Shown here in pieces: positions 22,318 to 33,947 of a stretch of 64,000 nt of DNA. Within the stretch, counting starts at the first letter, position 1. Every line of letters begins with the position of its first letter. This stretch comes from Rana temporaria. Taxonomy: Eukaryota; Chordata; Amphibia; Anura; Ranidae. Below the pieces are notes generated by a model. The model did no database searches. It worked only from the letters and a program-made list of their open reading frames with translations, and was not told the origin of the DNA. Location: the NCBI RefSeq assembly GCF_905171775.1, contig NC_053494.1, forward strand, positions 51,388,511-51,452,510, written 5' to 3'. The position numbers were made by a program, and so were the translations under genes.

Positions 22318-22367
22318 CTCAAAATTTTCACTGACTTCCTGCATCATTTTCAACTTTGTTTCATCAG
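22318..22367 (-). CDS. TRRAP: TRRAP coding exon 3
   Basis: A 50-bp exon is bounded by TTTCAG (22369-22368) and GTATGT at 22317. The first two bases complete a Pro codon opened by exon 2, followed by 16 codons DETKLKMMQEVSENFE, identical to human TRRAP. Its small size hides it from ORF scans, but phase and peptide agree on both sides. Confidence 0.96.
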
Positions 22368-22619
22368 CTGAAATATACAAAAAAATTAAATATTAATAAG
22401 ACAAGCAAAGTGTGCAGGAAAGAGCTCCATTTCAATACCAAACGTGGCCGACTTCCATGCACAGCCAGCAGTGACATTTTGTTGCATGAAAGTCATATTG
22501 TCTCTAGCTAAGACACAGCATTTTAAATCTACACATTAAATACAATTTAGATGGTGGTGCAAATGTTTATTGATTCTAGCTAGTTGCCTCTTGAAACAGG
22601 TATTGGTATCACACACGCT

Positions 22620-22800
22620 GGGGGTCTATCTACCAAAACTTGAGTGCAAAATCTGGTGCAGCTCCACATAGAAACCAATCAGCTTCCAGGTTTTATTGTC
22701 AAAGCGTAATTCAACAAGTTAAAGTTAGAAGCCAATTGGCCACCATGCAGAGCTGCGCCAGATTCTGAGTGCTCCAGTATTAGTAAATCCCCCCCCCCCC
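22620..22800. mobile_element. MITE copy (related to 319-478)
   Basis: Opens 'ggggtctatctaccaaaact' and closes 'agtattagtaaatcccccc', which are imperfect inverted repeats. It lies in TRRAP intron 2 and is nearly complete, so it helps define the fragment at 319. Confidence 0.55.
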
Positions 22801-22989
22801 CACATTGTCTGCCAAGAACAGCAACCTTGATGTAGCTGAAAGCAATCCTCTGCATTTAGTGGAATTTGCTCATGCACCCGATTATTCCAGAAAGCCAATG
22901 ATAAAAACCAACAGATGTGTTCATTCACTTGCCCGATCCTCATACAATCCTGACTACAAGACGGACATTACAGCATTTAAGATACGTAC

Positions 22990-23139
22990 GAGTGTTGACA
23001 TCTGTCAGAGCAGCCACAAACTGGAGGTATTTCTTCATTAGGGTGGTCTGGTCCACCACTGTGGGCCCCGTTGGAGGTACGAATGCCATTGGCAGCTTTT
23101 GTTAATATCACTTAGGTGAGTGTAGATATTTCATCCCAC
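22990..23139 (-). CDS. TRRAP: TRRAP exon 2 with the initiator Met (CDS 22990-23089)
   Basis: The first coding exon of TRRAP. The start codon is at 23089-23087. The peptide MAFVPPTGPTVVDQTTLMKK then YLQFVAALTDVNT aligns with the conserved vertebrate N terminus, differing mainly at residues 5-9. The exon ends with C of a split Pro codon before GTACGT at 22989. A strong acceptor (T tract then CTCCGCAG, AG at 23141-23140) places 50 bp of 5' UTR at 23090-23139. TRRAP is a nuclear scaffold of about 3,800 residues in vertebrates. It recruits SAGA and TIP60 acetyltransferases to activators such as MYC, and its kinase-like domain is inactive. Only its first 450 codons are in this window. Confidence 0.97.
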
Positions 23140-23339
23140 CTGCGGAGAAAAAAAAAAATGGCGATTAGATCCCAAAATGAAACTTTTCTGATTCATACAT
23201 GTGATTCTTCAACATATCATGATCTAACTAATACACATCACTGTCTATGCAATCAGAGTAACGCAAAGAGCTGGAGGAGAACGTTCTCCCAGCTAAGGGC
23301 ATCTAGCCAAATAATTGTGTTCTAACAATATGGGTCCCC

Positions 23340-24415
23340 CAGCAGATAGTGCCCAGCCTGGACTGCGCAGGCGCAGCGCAAACGGAGATCACGGAAATCT
23401 CAGAGAATAAACATCCGATCCATCATCTGGAGTTGGAGCATGCGCAGTTAACACGCCGCTCGCTCTATCAGATGGTGGTCCCATCTCGATAGAACTGCAC
23501 TGCCCGCGCTCACTCAATACAGCATGGGGCGGATATGATTATAAGATGCCGCGGTCACTGAATAAAATAAATTTATGCTGGCCAGTGCTCAATAATACAC
23601 CCGTCTCTTTGAAAAAAAAAAAAAACATCCGACCCTTGCTACATTTAGTGAATGCAGCCAGCTGTGTTCTATCGAGATGGGTCCCCCATCTGAATGAGCG
23701 AGTGGCGTGGATAAGCAGAGTACATCCGCCCCTTTGGGGAAAAAAAAACACATCCGCCCCTTGCTATACTGAGCGAGTGCGGGCAGCACTGTTCCATCGA
23801 GATACCATGTTTCCCCGAAAATAAGACCTACCCCAAAAATAAGACCTAGCGTTATTTTCCAGGAGGGCTGAAATATAAGCCCTACTCCGAAAATAAGCCC
23901 TAGTTTAAAATGTTTGTAAGATCCTATAATCCACTCTATTACAGTAGTATATAATGTACAATGTGTGTGTTTCTGTAATATAATTGCGGGGAAGAGAGCT
24001 CCGGCGGGTCACAGAAGCACTGAACGAAGGTATTTGGCACAATTATATTACAGAAACACACATTATACACTACTATAATAGAGTGGATTATAGGATTTTA
24101 CAAGCATTTTAACTCCGTTTACACTGGGGATTCCTGTCAGGCAGGGAGAGAGAGAGGGGGAGAAAAGACAGCACATTACATGGTAAGACCTACCCCGAAA
24201 ATAAGCCCTACTGTGTCTTTTGTTGCCAAAATTAATATAAGGCCCGGGCTTATTTTCGGGGGAAACACGGTAGGTCCCCCATGTGATAAAGCCAGCGGCG
24301 TGTTAACTGCGCATGCTCCAACTACAGCTGCTGGAACAGATGTTCATTCTCTGAGATTTTCGTGATCTCCGGTTGCGCATGTGCAGTCCAGGTGGGGTAC
24401 GATCTGATAGGGGAT
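23340..24415. repeat. Foldback element with about 130-bp arms
   Basis: The left arm (23340-23475, 'cagcctggactgcgcaggcg' ... 'agttaacacgccgctcgctc') is the reverse complement of the right arm (24285-24415). A TA-flanked MITE is nested in the spacer. The spacer also repeats 'catccgccccttgctata'-type words. Superfamily unknown. Confidence 0.65.
23805..24270. mobile_element. TA-flanked MITE (CCATGTTTCCCCGAAAATAAG ends), copy 1
   Basis: TA flanks both ends. CCATGTTTCCCCGAAAATAA opens and TTATTTTCGGGGGAAACACGG closes, with internal repeats of 'gaaaataagaccta'. A second internal inverted repeat pairs 23918-23990 with 24030-24100. The related sequence at 23672 ('atcgagatgggtccccc') lacks the insertion. 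Tc1/mariner-like by its TA target. Confidence 0.7.
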
Positions 24416-25151
24416 CCATAATGATAGGACACAGGCCTTACATTGGTCAAATTCCGAAATAATTTTTGATTTGAAAAGCAGACATTTTGTGTGTTTTGTG
24501 CTCCGATGCCACCATATATTTCGAAATTTGACCAACCAAGCTTTCAACTTTACCTCATGTTGCTACAGAAAAGAGATTTTGTGGCTGGGAATTTTTTTAC
24601 TTTTTTCGATGTCACAGCTTATGCACATTTCTTTTTCGATTATAGGTCTCGCACGATTCTCCCGTTTGTTTTTCCAAAAAAATCCAACATGCCCAATTGG
24701 CCGCACAGAAAAGCGGCATACACACATACATACTGTATATAGCTATAAGTACAGTATGGGTTGCTTCTCATGTACACAAAGGATTGTAAAAAAAAAAAAA
24801 AAAAAAAAAATGTATAAAAAAAAAAAAAACATAAAATACCATGGTATATCTAAAAGTTTGTTACCCCAACATTTTCCGGATAATTCGCCGCCGCCCCCCC
24901 CAGGTCTGTACAAATCAATGACAGGCTGACACCGTCCTTGGCTATCCAAGGAGTGACCATGTGGCTAGGAATAGATGAGAAGAGCTGTGCGCAGACTGTT
25001 TGCGTCCAGAACCCTCAGGTGTCCTCAACCACAGGCAATCATGTGAATGCAAATACATGTGGATAGCTGCAGAGCCAGCCATTGATTACTACAGGCTGCA
25101 GCTAATCGGAAACACCCAGCTGTGCCCACCACAGAATATGCTGATCTAGGC

Positions 25152-25924
25152 CAGGGCTCGACAAATCCCGGTCGCCATGGCGACTAGAAATAGGGTCCTG
25201 GCGACTTGGCATGGAAGGGCTGGCGCCATCTGGTGGTGAGCCGTTGGTATTACAAGCTATTACCACCAGATGTGTAAGCTGGCGCCATCTGGTGGTGGCT
25301 GTTGGTATTACAAGTTAAGCATTACAAGTTAAACAGCAATTCTAATGTCATTTTTCACTGCCATCTTCTTCCCTCCAATTAGAACCCCCAAACATTATAT
25401 ATATTTTTTATCCTAACACCCTAAAGAATAAAATGGCGATCGTTGCAATACTTTGTCACGCCGTATTTGCGCAGCGGTCTTACAAGCGCACTTTTTGGGG
25501 AAAAAATTACACTTTTTTTTTTATTAAAAAATAAAACAGTAAAGTTATCCCCATTTTTTTTTATATTATGAAAGATAATGTTACGCCGAGTAAATTCATA
25601 CCCAACATGTCACGCTTCAAAATTGCGTCCGCTCGTGGAATGCCGACAAACTTTAACCCTTTAAAATCTTCATAGGCGACGTTTAAAAAAAACTACAGGT
25701 TGCATCTTTTGAGTTACAGAGGAGGTCTAGGGCTAGAATTATTGCTCTCGCTCTACCAATCAAGGCGATACCTCACATGTGTGGTTTGAACACCGTTTAC
25801 ATATGCGGGCGCTGCTCATGTATGTGTTCGCTTCTGCGCGCAAGCTCGTCGGGACTGGGTGCGTTTTCTGGCTCCTAACTTTTTTAGCTGGCTCCTAGAT
25901 TCCAAGCAAATTTGTCAAACCCTG
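25152..25924. mobile_element. hAT-like MITE with perfect 8-bp duplication
   Basis: It opens CAGGGCTCGACAAATC and closes AATTTGTCAAACCCTG. The 8-bp flanks ATCTAGGC are identical (25144-25151 and 25925-25932). Near the left end a 'ggcgccatctggtggt' block is duplicated. An inverted, more diverged copy is at 30759-31572, sharing 'ggctcctaactttttt' and 'gttagagcaagagcaataat' (on opposite strands). Non-autonomous. Confidence 0.85.
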
Positions 25925-27025
25925 ATCTAGGCAGTGTACAGTCATGAATAGCTGTGTAAATGAGCCCAAACTGATCTGAACAATCCTCTTGTAGATTAGG
26001 TTCACAGAGGAACCGCACTGCATTCCTGTACAATTCACATGCGATTCAAGCCATCCATTTTGAATCAATGTCACAATGTATTCCTAATGGCGCCCCCAAA
26101 TGCAGTGAGTTTTCCTGCAATGGATCACATGGAACCACAGTACCAAGCGATCCAGCTACAATGCGTTTTGAAAAGCAGTGCATGTACTACTCTAGTTACA
26201 ATTTCAGTCCATTCACATCAATTGGCTGAAAATTGCATCGCGCAGGAATGCGCGTTTCCCACGTGAAGCGGCACTAAGGAAGTCAGTTCATTTTCTCGTC
26301 ACTGCGTTTAAATACGAAAGCAGATTTGACCCCAATAACCATTTGATAATTGAATGAACATTCTTAAGATTTTCTAACAAAATTCTACTAGTGTGTGGCC
26401 AGTTTTAGGTTAAAAAATGTGCCCTGTTGTCATAGCAATGTCAGTATTTGGCTAAGGCCTCGATCGCACAGGAGGTCAGGAGGTGGTAAAAACAGGCAGT
26501 TGAGCTGTGTTTTTTTTTTTTTTTACCATCTCCCAGCTGCTCGTCTAAAAAAAGGACACGCAGCTCTTCAGGATTACACCTGCTGCAGTTGTGACATTTG
26601 TATTGTTGTTGTGGCAAAACGTGTTACCCACTGCGTCTTTGGCAGGCAGTAACACTGCAAATAAGGTTCAGTCAAATGTATGAGGCCATGCCGCAACCTC
26701 AAGCCGAATCCCCATTCAGCTGTAAAATATAAAATAAAAAAAATTGGCCATTCAGGAGGCAGCAGTATTGCGTTCCGAATGTCAAGCAAACCATCAGAGC
26801 AGAGGATAGCCACTGTCGAAGCCAAGCAGGGCCCCTTCATTAAAGTCCATTACCTGCCTGTCCGCCGTTGCACATTCAGCTGCTCATGCGCAGCTCAGCG
26901 CAAGAATTTCAGCAATCCTGGGAAAACTAAAAGCAAATGCGCGGGAGTGACGTCGCCGCAGCCTTGTCAATAGAAAAGGGCAGGGATCAACAGAAGCTGC
27001 TGGGCTAAAAATGTCAATAACCGTC

Positions 27026-27292
27026 GTGGAGCAATTAGGTAAGGGAAAGTTCTGGACAGCTGCACTCAAAAAAGTAGCCTTCATTGTAAAAAAAAAAAAA
27101 AAAAAAAAAAATTAAAAATATCAAAAATACAAGCCACAGCAGAATATAGGATAGAAGAGCTGACGCGTTTCACACTTTCAACAGTGCTTAATCATAGCTC
27201 ATTCTGCTGTGGCTTGTATTTTTGATATTTTTTTACAATAATGGCTATATTTCGGAGTGCGGCTGTCCAGAACTTTCCCTTACCCAATTGCA
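27026..27292. repeat. Short foldback element
   Basis: 'caattaggtaagggaaagtt' at the left pairs with 'aactttcccttacccaattg' at the right. The pairing continues through 'aatacaagccacagcagaat' and its complement. The loop carries 'gctgacgcgtttcac', related to the 'gaaacgcgttga' motif of segments A-C. A poly-A run of about 25 bp sits in the left arm. Confidence 0.75.
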
Positions 27293-27447
27293 ATAGGCAT
27301 AGCCTGCACCTGCTGCTTCAATTCTGAGAGTCTTATTTCCATATACCCACCTGGAGTGGTAATCCCCTTCCCCAGCTGGCGTGGAGCGCCGGGACATCAC
27401 AGCACTGAACAGATGATTATAGTTCTGCTTTAGCCTGGGTTCATACA

Positions 27448-27535
27448 AGGGTTGTCCTGATACCTTTTTTAGGACCGAGTACGAGTACCGATACTTTTTT
27501 TCAAGTACTCGCCGTTACCGAATACCGATACTTTT
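27448..27535. repeat. hAT-like terminus with 'gagtacgagtaccgatac'
   Basis: 'caagggttgtcctgatacc' followed by 'gagtacgagtaccgatac' and 'caagtactcg' resembles the ends of the element at 37695-39405. It leads directly into the 22-bp minisatellite. The matching right end was not located. Confidence 0.45.
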
Positions 27536-27540
27536 TTTTA

Positions 27541-27912
27541 AATGTGTCCCCAAATGCAGCCGTGTCCCCAAATGCAGCCATGTCCCCCCACAAATGCAGC
27601 CATGTCCCCCCCACATATGCAGCCATGTCCCCCCCACATATGCAGCCATGTCCCCCCACATATGCAGCCATGTCCCCCCACATATGCAGCCATGTCCCCC
27701 CACATATGCAGCCATGTCCCCCCACATATGCAGCCATGTCCCCCCACATATGCAGCCATGTCCCCCCACATATGCAGCCATGTCCCCCCACATATGCAGC
27801 CATGTCCCCCCACATATGCAGCCATGTCCCCCCTGTCCCCCCTATAATGCAGCCATGTCCCCCCTATATCCAGCCATGTCCCCCCTATATCCAGCCATGT
27901 CCCCCCATACCT
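27541..27912 (+). repeat. 22-bp minisatellite
   Basis: About 16 tandem units of roughly 22 bp, 'catgtccccccacatatgcag' type, with shorter variants at both ends. Long open frames on both strands (repeated H-V-P-P or W-G-D-M-A-A-Y) come from the repeat itself and are not genes. Confidence 0.95.
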
Positions 27913-28685
27913 AGATGCCGCCGCCGCATGGGTTAAACAGCGTGCGGGGAACATCACAGCTTTCATTTGAATAGCTGTTGTATTCCCCGCTGCGCCGCAT
28001 ATAGACACTCCCCCATGCTCGGGATTGGACAGATCTGAGCCATAGATTTGTAACGCTCAAATCGCACCACTTTCACACAAAACTGATGCAAGACCCTTTT
28101 TTTATCCACACCAGAATCCGAATTGCATAGGTGTCGATTCTGCAAATCGCACTGCGTTTTGGAATCCGATTGCGGAGTGTTGTTAAACTTAACATGCACT
28201 CTGCAATCGGTTCGCAATTTTGATGCGATACAGAATCCACAGTGAATTCCCTGTGAATTCACACCGCATCTAGTGTGAACCGAGGCTCAATCTTCTCAAA
28301 TCTGCTAGTGCACAGGAAGAAGATAAATCCAGCGGCTGTACAATATCTGTTCAAACACCAGATCGGCAGAACGATGAACGCTGTAGAAACAGGTCTGTTC
28401 TTCCCTTCCCTACACTGGAAAGAAGTTTGGGAAACCTGCGCTCCATGTGCAACTTCTGCACAGTGCTCAAAAAGCACTGGGTGTGTGATCTGCGGCGGGT
28501 GTCATTTAAAGATTCCCAACGACATTCCGAATAGGCATTTGCCTGCATCAGATCGCATCGTACCACAGTACCATGTGATCCGGCGCAGTGCGTTTTTAAA
28601 AGTAATGCATTACTTTTTGTGTGATCAAAAGCAATTTCAGCCCATTCACAAATGGACTGAAAAATCACATTGCACAAAACACAGA

Positions 28686-29375
28686 GGCCCGGATTCACGT
28701 AGCACTTACGGCGACGCATCTCGAGATACGCAGCGTAAGTGTAAATGTGCGCCGTGCCCACAGAACTAGATATGCCTGAAAATAGGCTTCCTACGACCGA
28801 CGTAACTTTCCTACGCCGTCGTATCGTGGGCGCATATTTACGCTGGGCGCAAGGGGCGCTCCCATTGATTTACGAATCAAATGAGGGAGATACGCCGATT
28901 CACGAACGTACTTGCGCCCGGCGCATTAATATATGCGGTTTACGCAAGTTGTACGTCCGGCGTAAAGTTATGCCTCATAAAGCAGGTGTAAGTCAGCAGC
29001 ATCAATGCAAATGGCTGCACCAGGGAACACAGCCGTTGTTTACGTAGTACGTGAATAGGGCTGGGCGTAGGTTACGTTCACGTCGTAAGCAGTGATTTGA
29101 CATGATTCTGAGCATACGCACTGGGATGCGGCCACGGGAGGACGCATGCGCCGTGCGTTATTCATATCTTTATGACGCTCAGTCTATCATTTACATGGGG
29201 TCACGCCTCATTAGCATGGCTCACGCCCACTCCCACCCACCGAGGAAGCCCAGCGTATCTTTAACAGCGAGTGCTTTGTGAATCAAGTGCTCGCCTCTGT
29301 GCGCTGCGCCGGTATAGCGTATATTAGATACGCCACGCCCGCATAAATATGCGCCAATGTCTGTGAATCCGGGTC
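28686..29375. mobile_element. 3-bp-duplication MITE, copy 2
   Basis: The left end GCCCGGATTCACG and right end TGAATCCGGGTC are inverted repeats, flanked by AGA on both sides (28683-28685 and 29376-29378). The interior is rich in 'tacgcc' and 'ggcgta' palindromes like the other members. Confidence 0.65.
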
Positions 29376-29429
29376 AGAGCGTATTGCCGTATTCCTGTGC
29401 GATTTCGTTGCGAGCGGACACTCGGGGGG

Positions 29430-30595
29430 TTATTTACGAAAGGCAAATCCACTTTGCACCACAAGTGCACTTGGAAGTGCAGTCACTTTAACCACTTCCT
29501 TACTGGGCACATATACCCCTTCCTGACCAGGTGAAATTTCAGCTTGTGGCACTGCGTCACTTTAACTGACAATTGCGCGGTCGTGCGACGTGGCTAGCAA
29601 ACAAAATTGACATCCTTTTTTCCCCACAAATAGAGCTTTCTTTTGGTGGTATTTGATCGCCTCTGCGGTTTTCATTTTTTGCGCTATAAACAAAGCTAGA
29701 GCGACAATTTTGAAAAAAAAAACAATATTTTTTACTTGTTGCTGTAATAAATAGCCCAACTTTTTTTAAAAAAACATTTGTTTTCTCAGTCTAGGCGATA
29801 GGTATTCTTCTACATATTTTTTTTTTTTTACCAAAAAATCGCAAGAAGCGTCTGGATTGCGCAAAAGTTATTGCGCTTACAAAATAGGGGACAGATTTAT
29901 TATTATTATTTTTTTACTACTAATGGCGTCATTTTTTTCGTGACTGCGACATTATGGCGGACACATCGGACACTTTTGACACATTTTTGGCGCCATTCAC
30001 ATTTATCAGTGCTATAAATATGCACTAAATTACTGTATAAATGTGACTGGCATTGAAGGGGTTGACACTAGGGGGTGAGGAAGGGGTTAAATGTGTACCC
30101 TGAATTGTGTTCTAACTGTGTGGGGGGAGGGGGGTGACCGATCTATGTACAAGGAACACAGATCGGTCTCCTCTCTCCCCTGACTGGACATGGATCTCTG
30201 TGTTTACACACAGAGCCCCACGTCTTGTCCCTGTAGCCGCTGATCCCGAGTCCCTGGCGGACATCACGGCCGCCAGGCACACGCATCGGCATCTCAGCGA
30301 TGCGGCGGGCACGCGCGCGCCACTGCCGTGCACCGGCGACTGCGCGCGCAGGCCGTATAAACACGGCCAGTCAGAGAAGTAGAACCACCCTGCGGCCGTA
30401 TAAAGTCGTACGGCCGTCGGGTAGTGGTTAAATCCGAGGGGAAGATCTGAAATGAGTGGAAGCTCTGTTGATTTTATCATCCAATCAAGTGCAAGCTAAA
30501 ATGTTTTTATTTTCTTTGCATGTCCCCCTCAGATCTACAGCGACTGCACTTCCATGTGCACTTGTAGTGCAAAGTGGATTTGCCTTTAGTAAACA
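29430..30595. mobile_element. MITE with 'ttacgaaaggcaaatccac' ends, host of a nested element
   Basis: The left arm 'gcaaatccactttgcaccac' to 'gtgcacttggaagtgcagtc' is the reverse complement of the right arm 'gactgcacttccatgtgcac' to 'gtgcaaagtggatttgcc'. These arms of about 50 bp are separated by the TTAA element at 29488-30431. Confidence 0.65.
29488..30431 (-). mobile_element. TTAA-flanked MITE nested in the 29430 element
   Basis: TTAA-CCACTTCCTTACTGGGC to CGGCCGTCGGGTAGTGG-TTAA. It carries the family core words 'gacaattgcgcggtcgtgcg' and 'gtggtatttgatcgcctct'. No transposase. Confidence 0.75.
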
Positions 30596-30758
30596 TACTA
30601 TTGTAACATCAGCTGAAATAAATCTCTCTGCATACACTGTAAACATTTGATACAATCTAGCCATACTGTTTATGTAAGGGCTTGTTCGCATCATGTAGGC
30701 TGAGCTGCGTTAAAGTGGAAGTAAACTTCCATCGATTGTTTGTACCTATAGGTAAGCC

Positions 30759-31572
30759 CAGGGTTTGACAAATTTGCTTGGAATCTAGGAGCCAGCTAAA
30801 AAAGTTAGGACCCAGAAAACGCGCCCGTCCCGCCGAGCGCGGGCTCAGAAGCGACCGCATTCATGAGTAGCGCCCGCATATGTAAAACGGTATTAAAACC
30901 ACACATGTGAGTTATCGCCGCGATTGTTAGAGCAAGAGCAATAATTCTAGCCCTAAACCCCCTCTGTAACTCAAAACATGCAACCAGGAGAATTTTTTTA
31001 AACGTCGCCTATGGAGATTTTAATAGGTAAAAGTTTGTCGCCATTCCACGAGCGGACGCAATTTTCAAGCGTGACATGTTGGGTATCAATTTACTCGGCG
31101 TAACATTATCTTTCCCAATATAAAAAACAAATTAGGCCGACTTTACTGTTGTCTTATTTTTTTATTAAAAAAGTGTAATTTTTTCCCCAAAAAAGTCCAC
31201 TTGTAACTCCGCTGCGCAAATACGATGTGACAGAAAGTATTGCAATGACCGCCATTTTATTCTCTAGGGTGTTAGAGCCCCCAAACATTATATATATTTT
31301 TTATTCTAATTAGAGGGAAGGAGATGGCAGTGAAAACACTGGAGAAGCTCCACTAGCATTGCTGGTTGTCTTGTCATACCAACGGCCACCACAAGATCGC
31401 GCCAGATCACAGAAGGAAGCATAGGCCTGCAGAAGACCCCAAAGCCACGGCCTCAATTACCGGCCGGCGTGGCAGGGGGCGCACGGAGACACAGGATACC
31501 GCAGCTGTGCAGCCCCATGTTGCTAATTCTAGTTGCAATTGCGACCTAGCGCCCGGGGTTTGCCGAACCCTG
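30759..31572. mobile_element. hAT-like MITE, inverted relative of 25152
   Basis: Opens CAGGGTTTGACAAATTTGC and closes GTTTGCCGAACCCTG. Long stretches are the reverse complement of 25152-25924, for example around 'aatctaggagccagc'. The right third (31376-31570) instead matches 3226-3491. The flanking eight bases do not match, so decay or rearrangement is likely. Confidence 0.65.
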
Positions 31573-31973
31573 CCTTTAATTCTTGCTGGTAATATTTGTA
31601 AACAAAATGAAGGTTTCCCCATTTAGAATAATACGCTGTCAGGTTAGTAAAACAGCGATATCAGAACAAATTCAATCATAGAGTTTGTAGTGTACATAGA
31701 TTCACAAAATAATGGGATAAAGGAGTATTCCTGAACGTTTTTTTCTCATGGTTATTGTAAAAGCATCAATACAGTCACAGTGCATGTTATCTCAGCTTGC
31801 AGAGCTTGGATTCATTGAGCGAGTTTACCAAAAAATGTTAAATATTGCAGAGTATACAGCCTCATGCTACATAACTAAGCTCCATTTCATGCTGAATAAA
31901 CTAAATTAATAATGCATCTTAAATAGAAACTATAAAACTATATAAACATATTTTTACCTCAAAAGCATTTTTA

Positions 31974-33135
31974 GTAACCACTTCAATACAGGGCACTTTC
32001 ACCCCCTTCCTGCCCAGGCCAATTTTCAGCACTGTCACATTTTGAATGACAATTGTGCGGTCGTGCGATGTTGTACCCAAATTACATTTTGATAATTTTT
32101 TTCCCACAAATAGAGCTTTCTTTTGGTGGTATTTGATCACCTCTGCAATAAGCGTATTGCGATTGGTTTGCGCAAAAGTTATAGGGGCAGATCCACAGAG
32201 CGAGTACGCCGGCGTATCAACTGATACGCCAGTGTACTTTCAAATTTCCCACGTCGTATCGTTGTTTTGAATCCTCAAAACAAGATACGACGGCATCTGG
32301 GTTAGATCCGACAGGTGTACGTCTTCATATGCCTTCGGATCTAAAATGCAATTCTTCGGCGTCCGCTTGGTGGCGTTCGTGTCGTTTTCCGCGTCGAGTA
32401 TGCAAATTAGCCATTTCCGACGATCCACGAACGTACGAGCGGCCGGCGCATTCCTTTACGTCGTCTCTAGTCGGCTTTTTTCTGCGTATAGTTAAAGCTG
32501 CTATTTGGTGGCGTACGCAATGTTAAGTATGGCAGTCGTTCCCGCGTATAATTAAAAAAAAAATTTTGTTTGCGTAAGTCGTCCGTGAATCGGGATGGAC
32601 GTAATTCATGTCTATGTTAAAAAAAATGACGTCCTTGCGACGTCATTTAGCGCAATGCATGGCGGGAAATTTAGCCGGCGCATGCGCAGTTCATTTGGCG
32701 CGGGGATGCGCTTCATTTAAATGAAACACGCCCCCTGATCGGCAATTTGAATTACGCGCCGTTACGCCACCAGAGATAGACTACGCCGCCGTAACTTACG
32801 GCGCACAATCTTTAAGGATTCAAACTAAACCCGGGTAAGTTACGGCGGCGTAGCGTATCTCTGATACGCTGCGCGGCTGCAGATCTCTGTGGATCTGCCC
32901 CATAGCGTCTACAAAATAGGGGATAGATTTATGTAATTTTTAGCATTATTTTTTTTTTTTTTACTACTAATGGCGGCAATCTGCGATTTTTATTGTGACT
33001 GACATTGCGGCGGACAGATCGGACACTTTTGACACTATTTTGGGACCATTCACATTTATACAACGATCAGTGCTATAAAAATAAAAAAATACGTTGATTA
33101 CTGTACAAATGTGACTGGCAGGGAAGGGGGTTAAC
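31974..33135 (-). mobile_element. TTAA-type MITE (decayed) split by a nested element
   Basis: The left end 'gtaaccacttcaatacaggg' is a mutated TTAACCACTT. The core words 'acaattgtgcggtcgtgcga' and 'tttggtggtatttgatcacc' are present. Its 'gcaaaagttatagcgtctac' stretch is split by the element at 32184. The right end is not defined. Confidence 0.55.
32184..32901. mobile_element. 3-bp-duplication MITE, copy 3 (nested)
   Basis: GGGGCAGATCCACAGAG and CTCTGTGGATCTGCCCC are perfect 17-bp inverted ends. ATA is duplicated at 32181-32183 and 32902-32904. Removing one ATA plus the element restores the 'gttatagcgt' continuity of the host MITE. This is the clearest member of the family in the window. Confidence 0.85.
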
Positions 33136-33254
33136 TGTGTGTCCTAGGGAGTGATTCTAACTGTAGGGGGAGGGGATTGATGAGGAGGAAACAAAGCGTT
33201 GTTCCTATTCAAGGATGGGTTCTCCTCTCCCCTGACAGGACTTGGATCTGTGTG

Positions 33255-33256
<2 letters not shown>

Positions 33257-33295
<39 letters not shown>
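33257..33295 (+). repeat. (CA)n microsatellite
   Basis: About 19 perfect CA units. Confidence 0.95.
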
Positions 33296-33298
<3 letters not shown>

Positions 33299-33947
33299 CC
33301 TGCTCTGTGATGAGCAATCGCGGGAGCCCGGCGGCCATTGCGGCTGCTGGGCACGCGCATCAGGTAAACAAAGACGTCCACCCGGGAGAGTGCCTGTCAT
33401 TTTACTATATGGTATACTATAGTAAATCTAAAGCCTCGTACACACGATCGGATTTTCATCGGTCAACCTCAGGCTGGGGAACAAACCGGGGGATTCAGGG
33501 GTGTCCATGCTGGACATAGAGACACCACACGGAAAAAACAGGAAGCAGATACAAGGACAATGACATCATCACAGACATCAAAACAAAATGCCCTGAAAAC
33601 ACATGAAAAATGCTTAAAAAATTGGCAGAAATTGCGATTATAAGCCCCAACATGACAAATCCTCTTGAAGGACAATACTTTCTACCATACAAAGAAGCTT
33701 TTCCTTTCACAGATGGTCGCAATGACAGACAATAAACAATACGTACATCTCCTCAGGTATACTGCACACAGGACCACCACAGTGTGAGGGAAGAAAGCTT
33801 TCTGTGTCCCATAGCAACAAGACTCTCCTCTTCAGTCTACCATGCTGCTGGATGCTACTTGAGCAAAACCACTGGTGTTTTTAGACGTTTCATGCAAAAA
33901 AAAAAAAAATATATAGGAAAATAGTTGTACCGTTTTTATCAACGCAT

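Noticed and set aside
24471..24929. A 152-codon plus-strand frame ending in poly-Lys
   Set aside because: It contains a poly-A-encoded Lys run, has no homology signal, and lies in low-complexity intron DNA.
27501..28008. Long open frames on both strands made of repeated W-G-D-M-A-A-Y or H-V-P-P units
   Set aside because: They arise from a 22-bp tandem repeat read in several frames. There is no codon bias, start context or splice context.
28275..28769. A 164-codon plus-strand frame
   Set aside because: It runs across the boundary between unrelated repeats (28260 region and the MITE at 28686) and has no domain.
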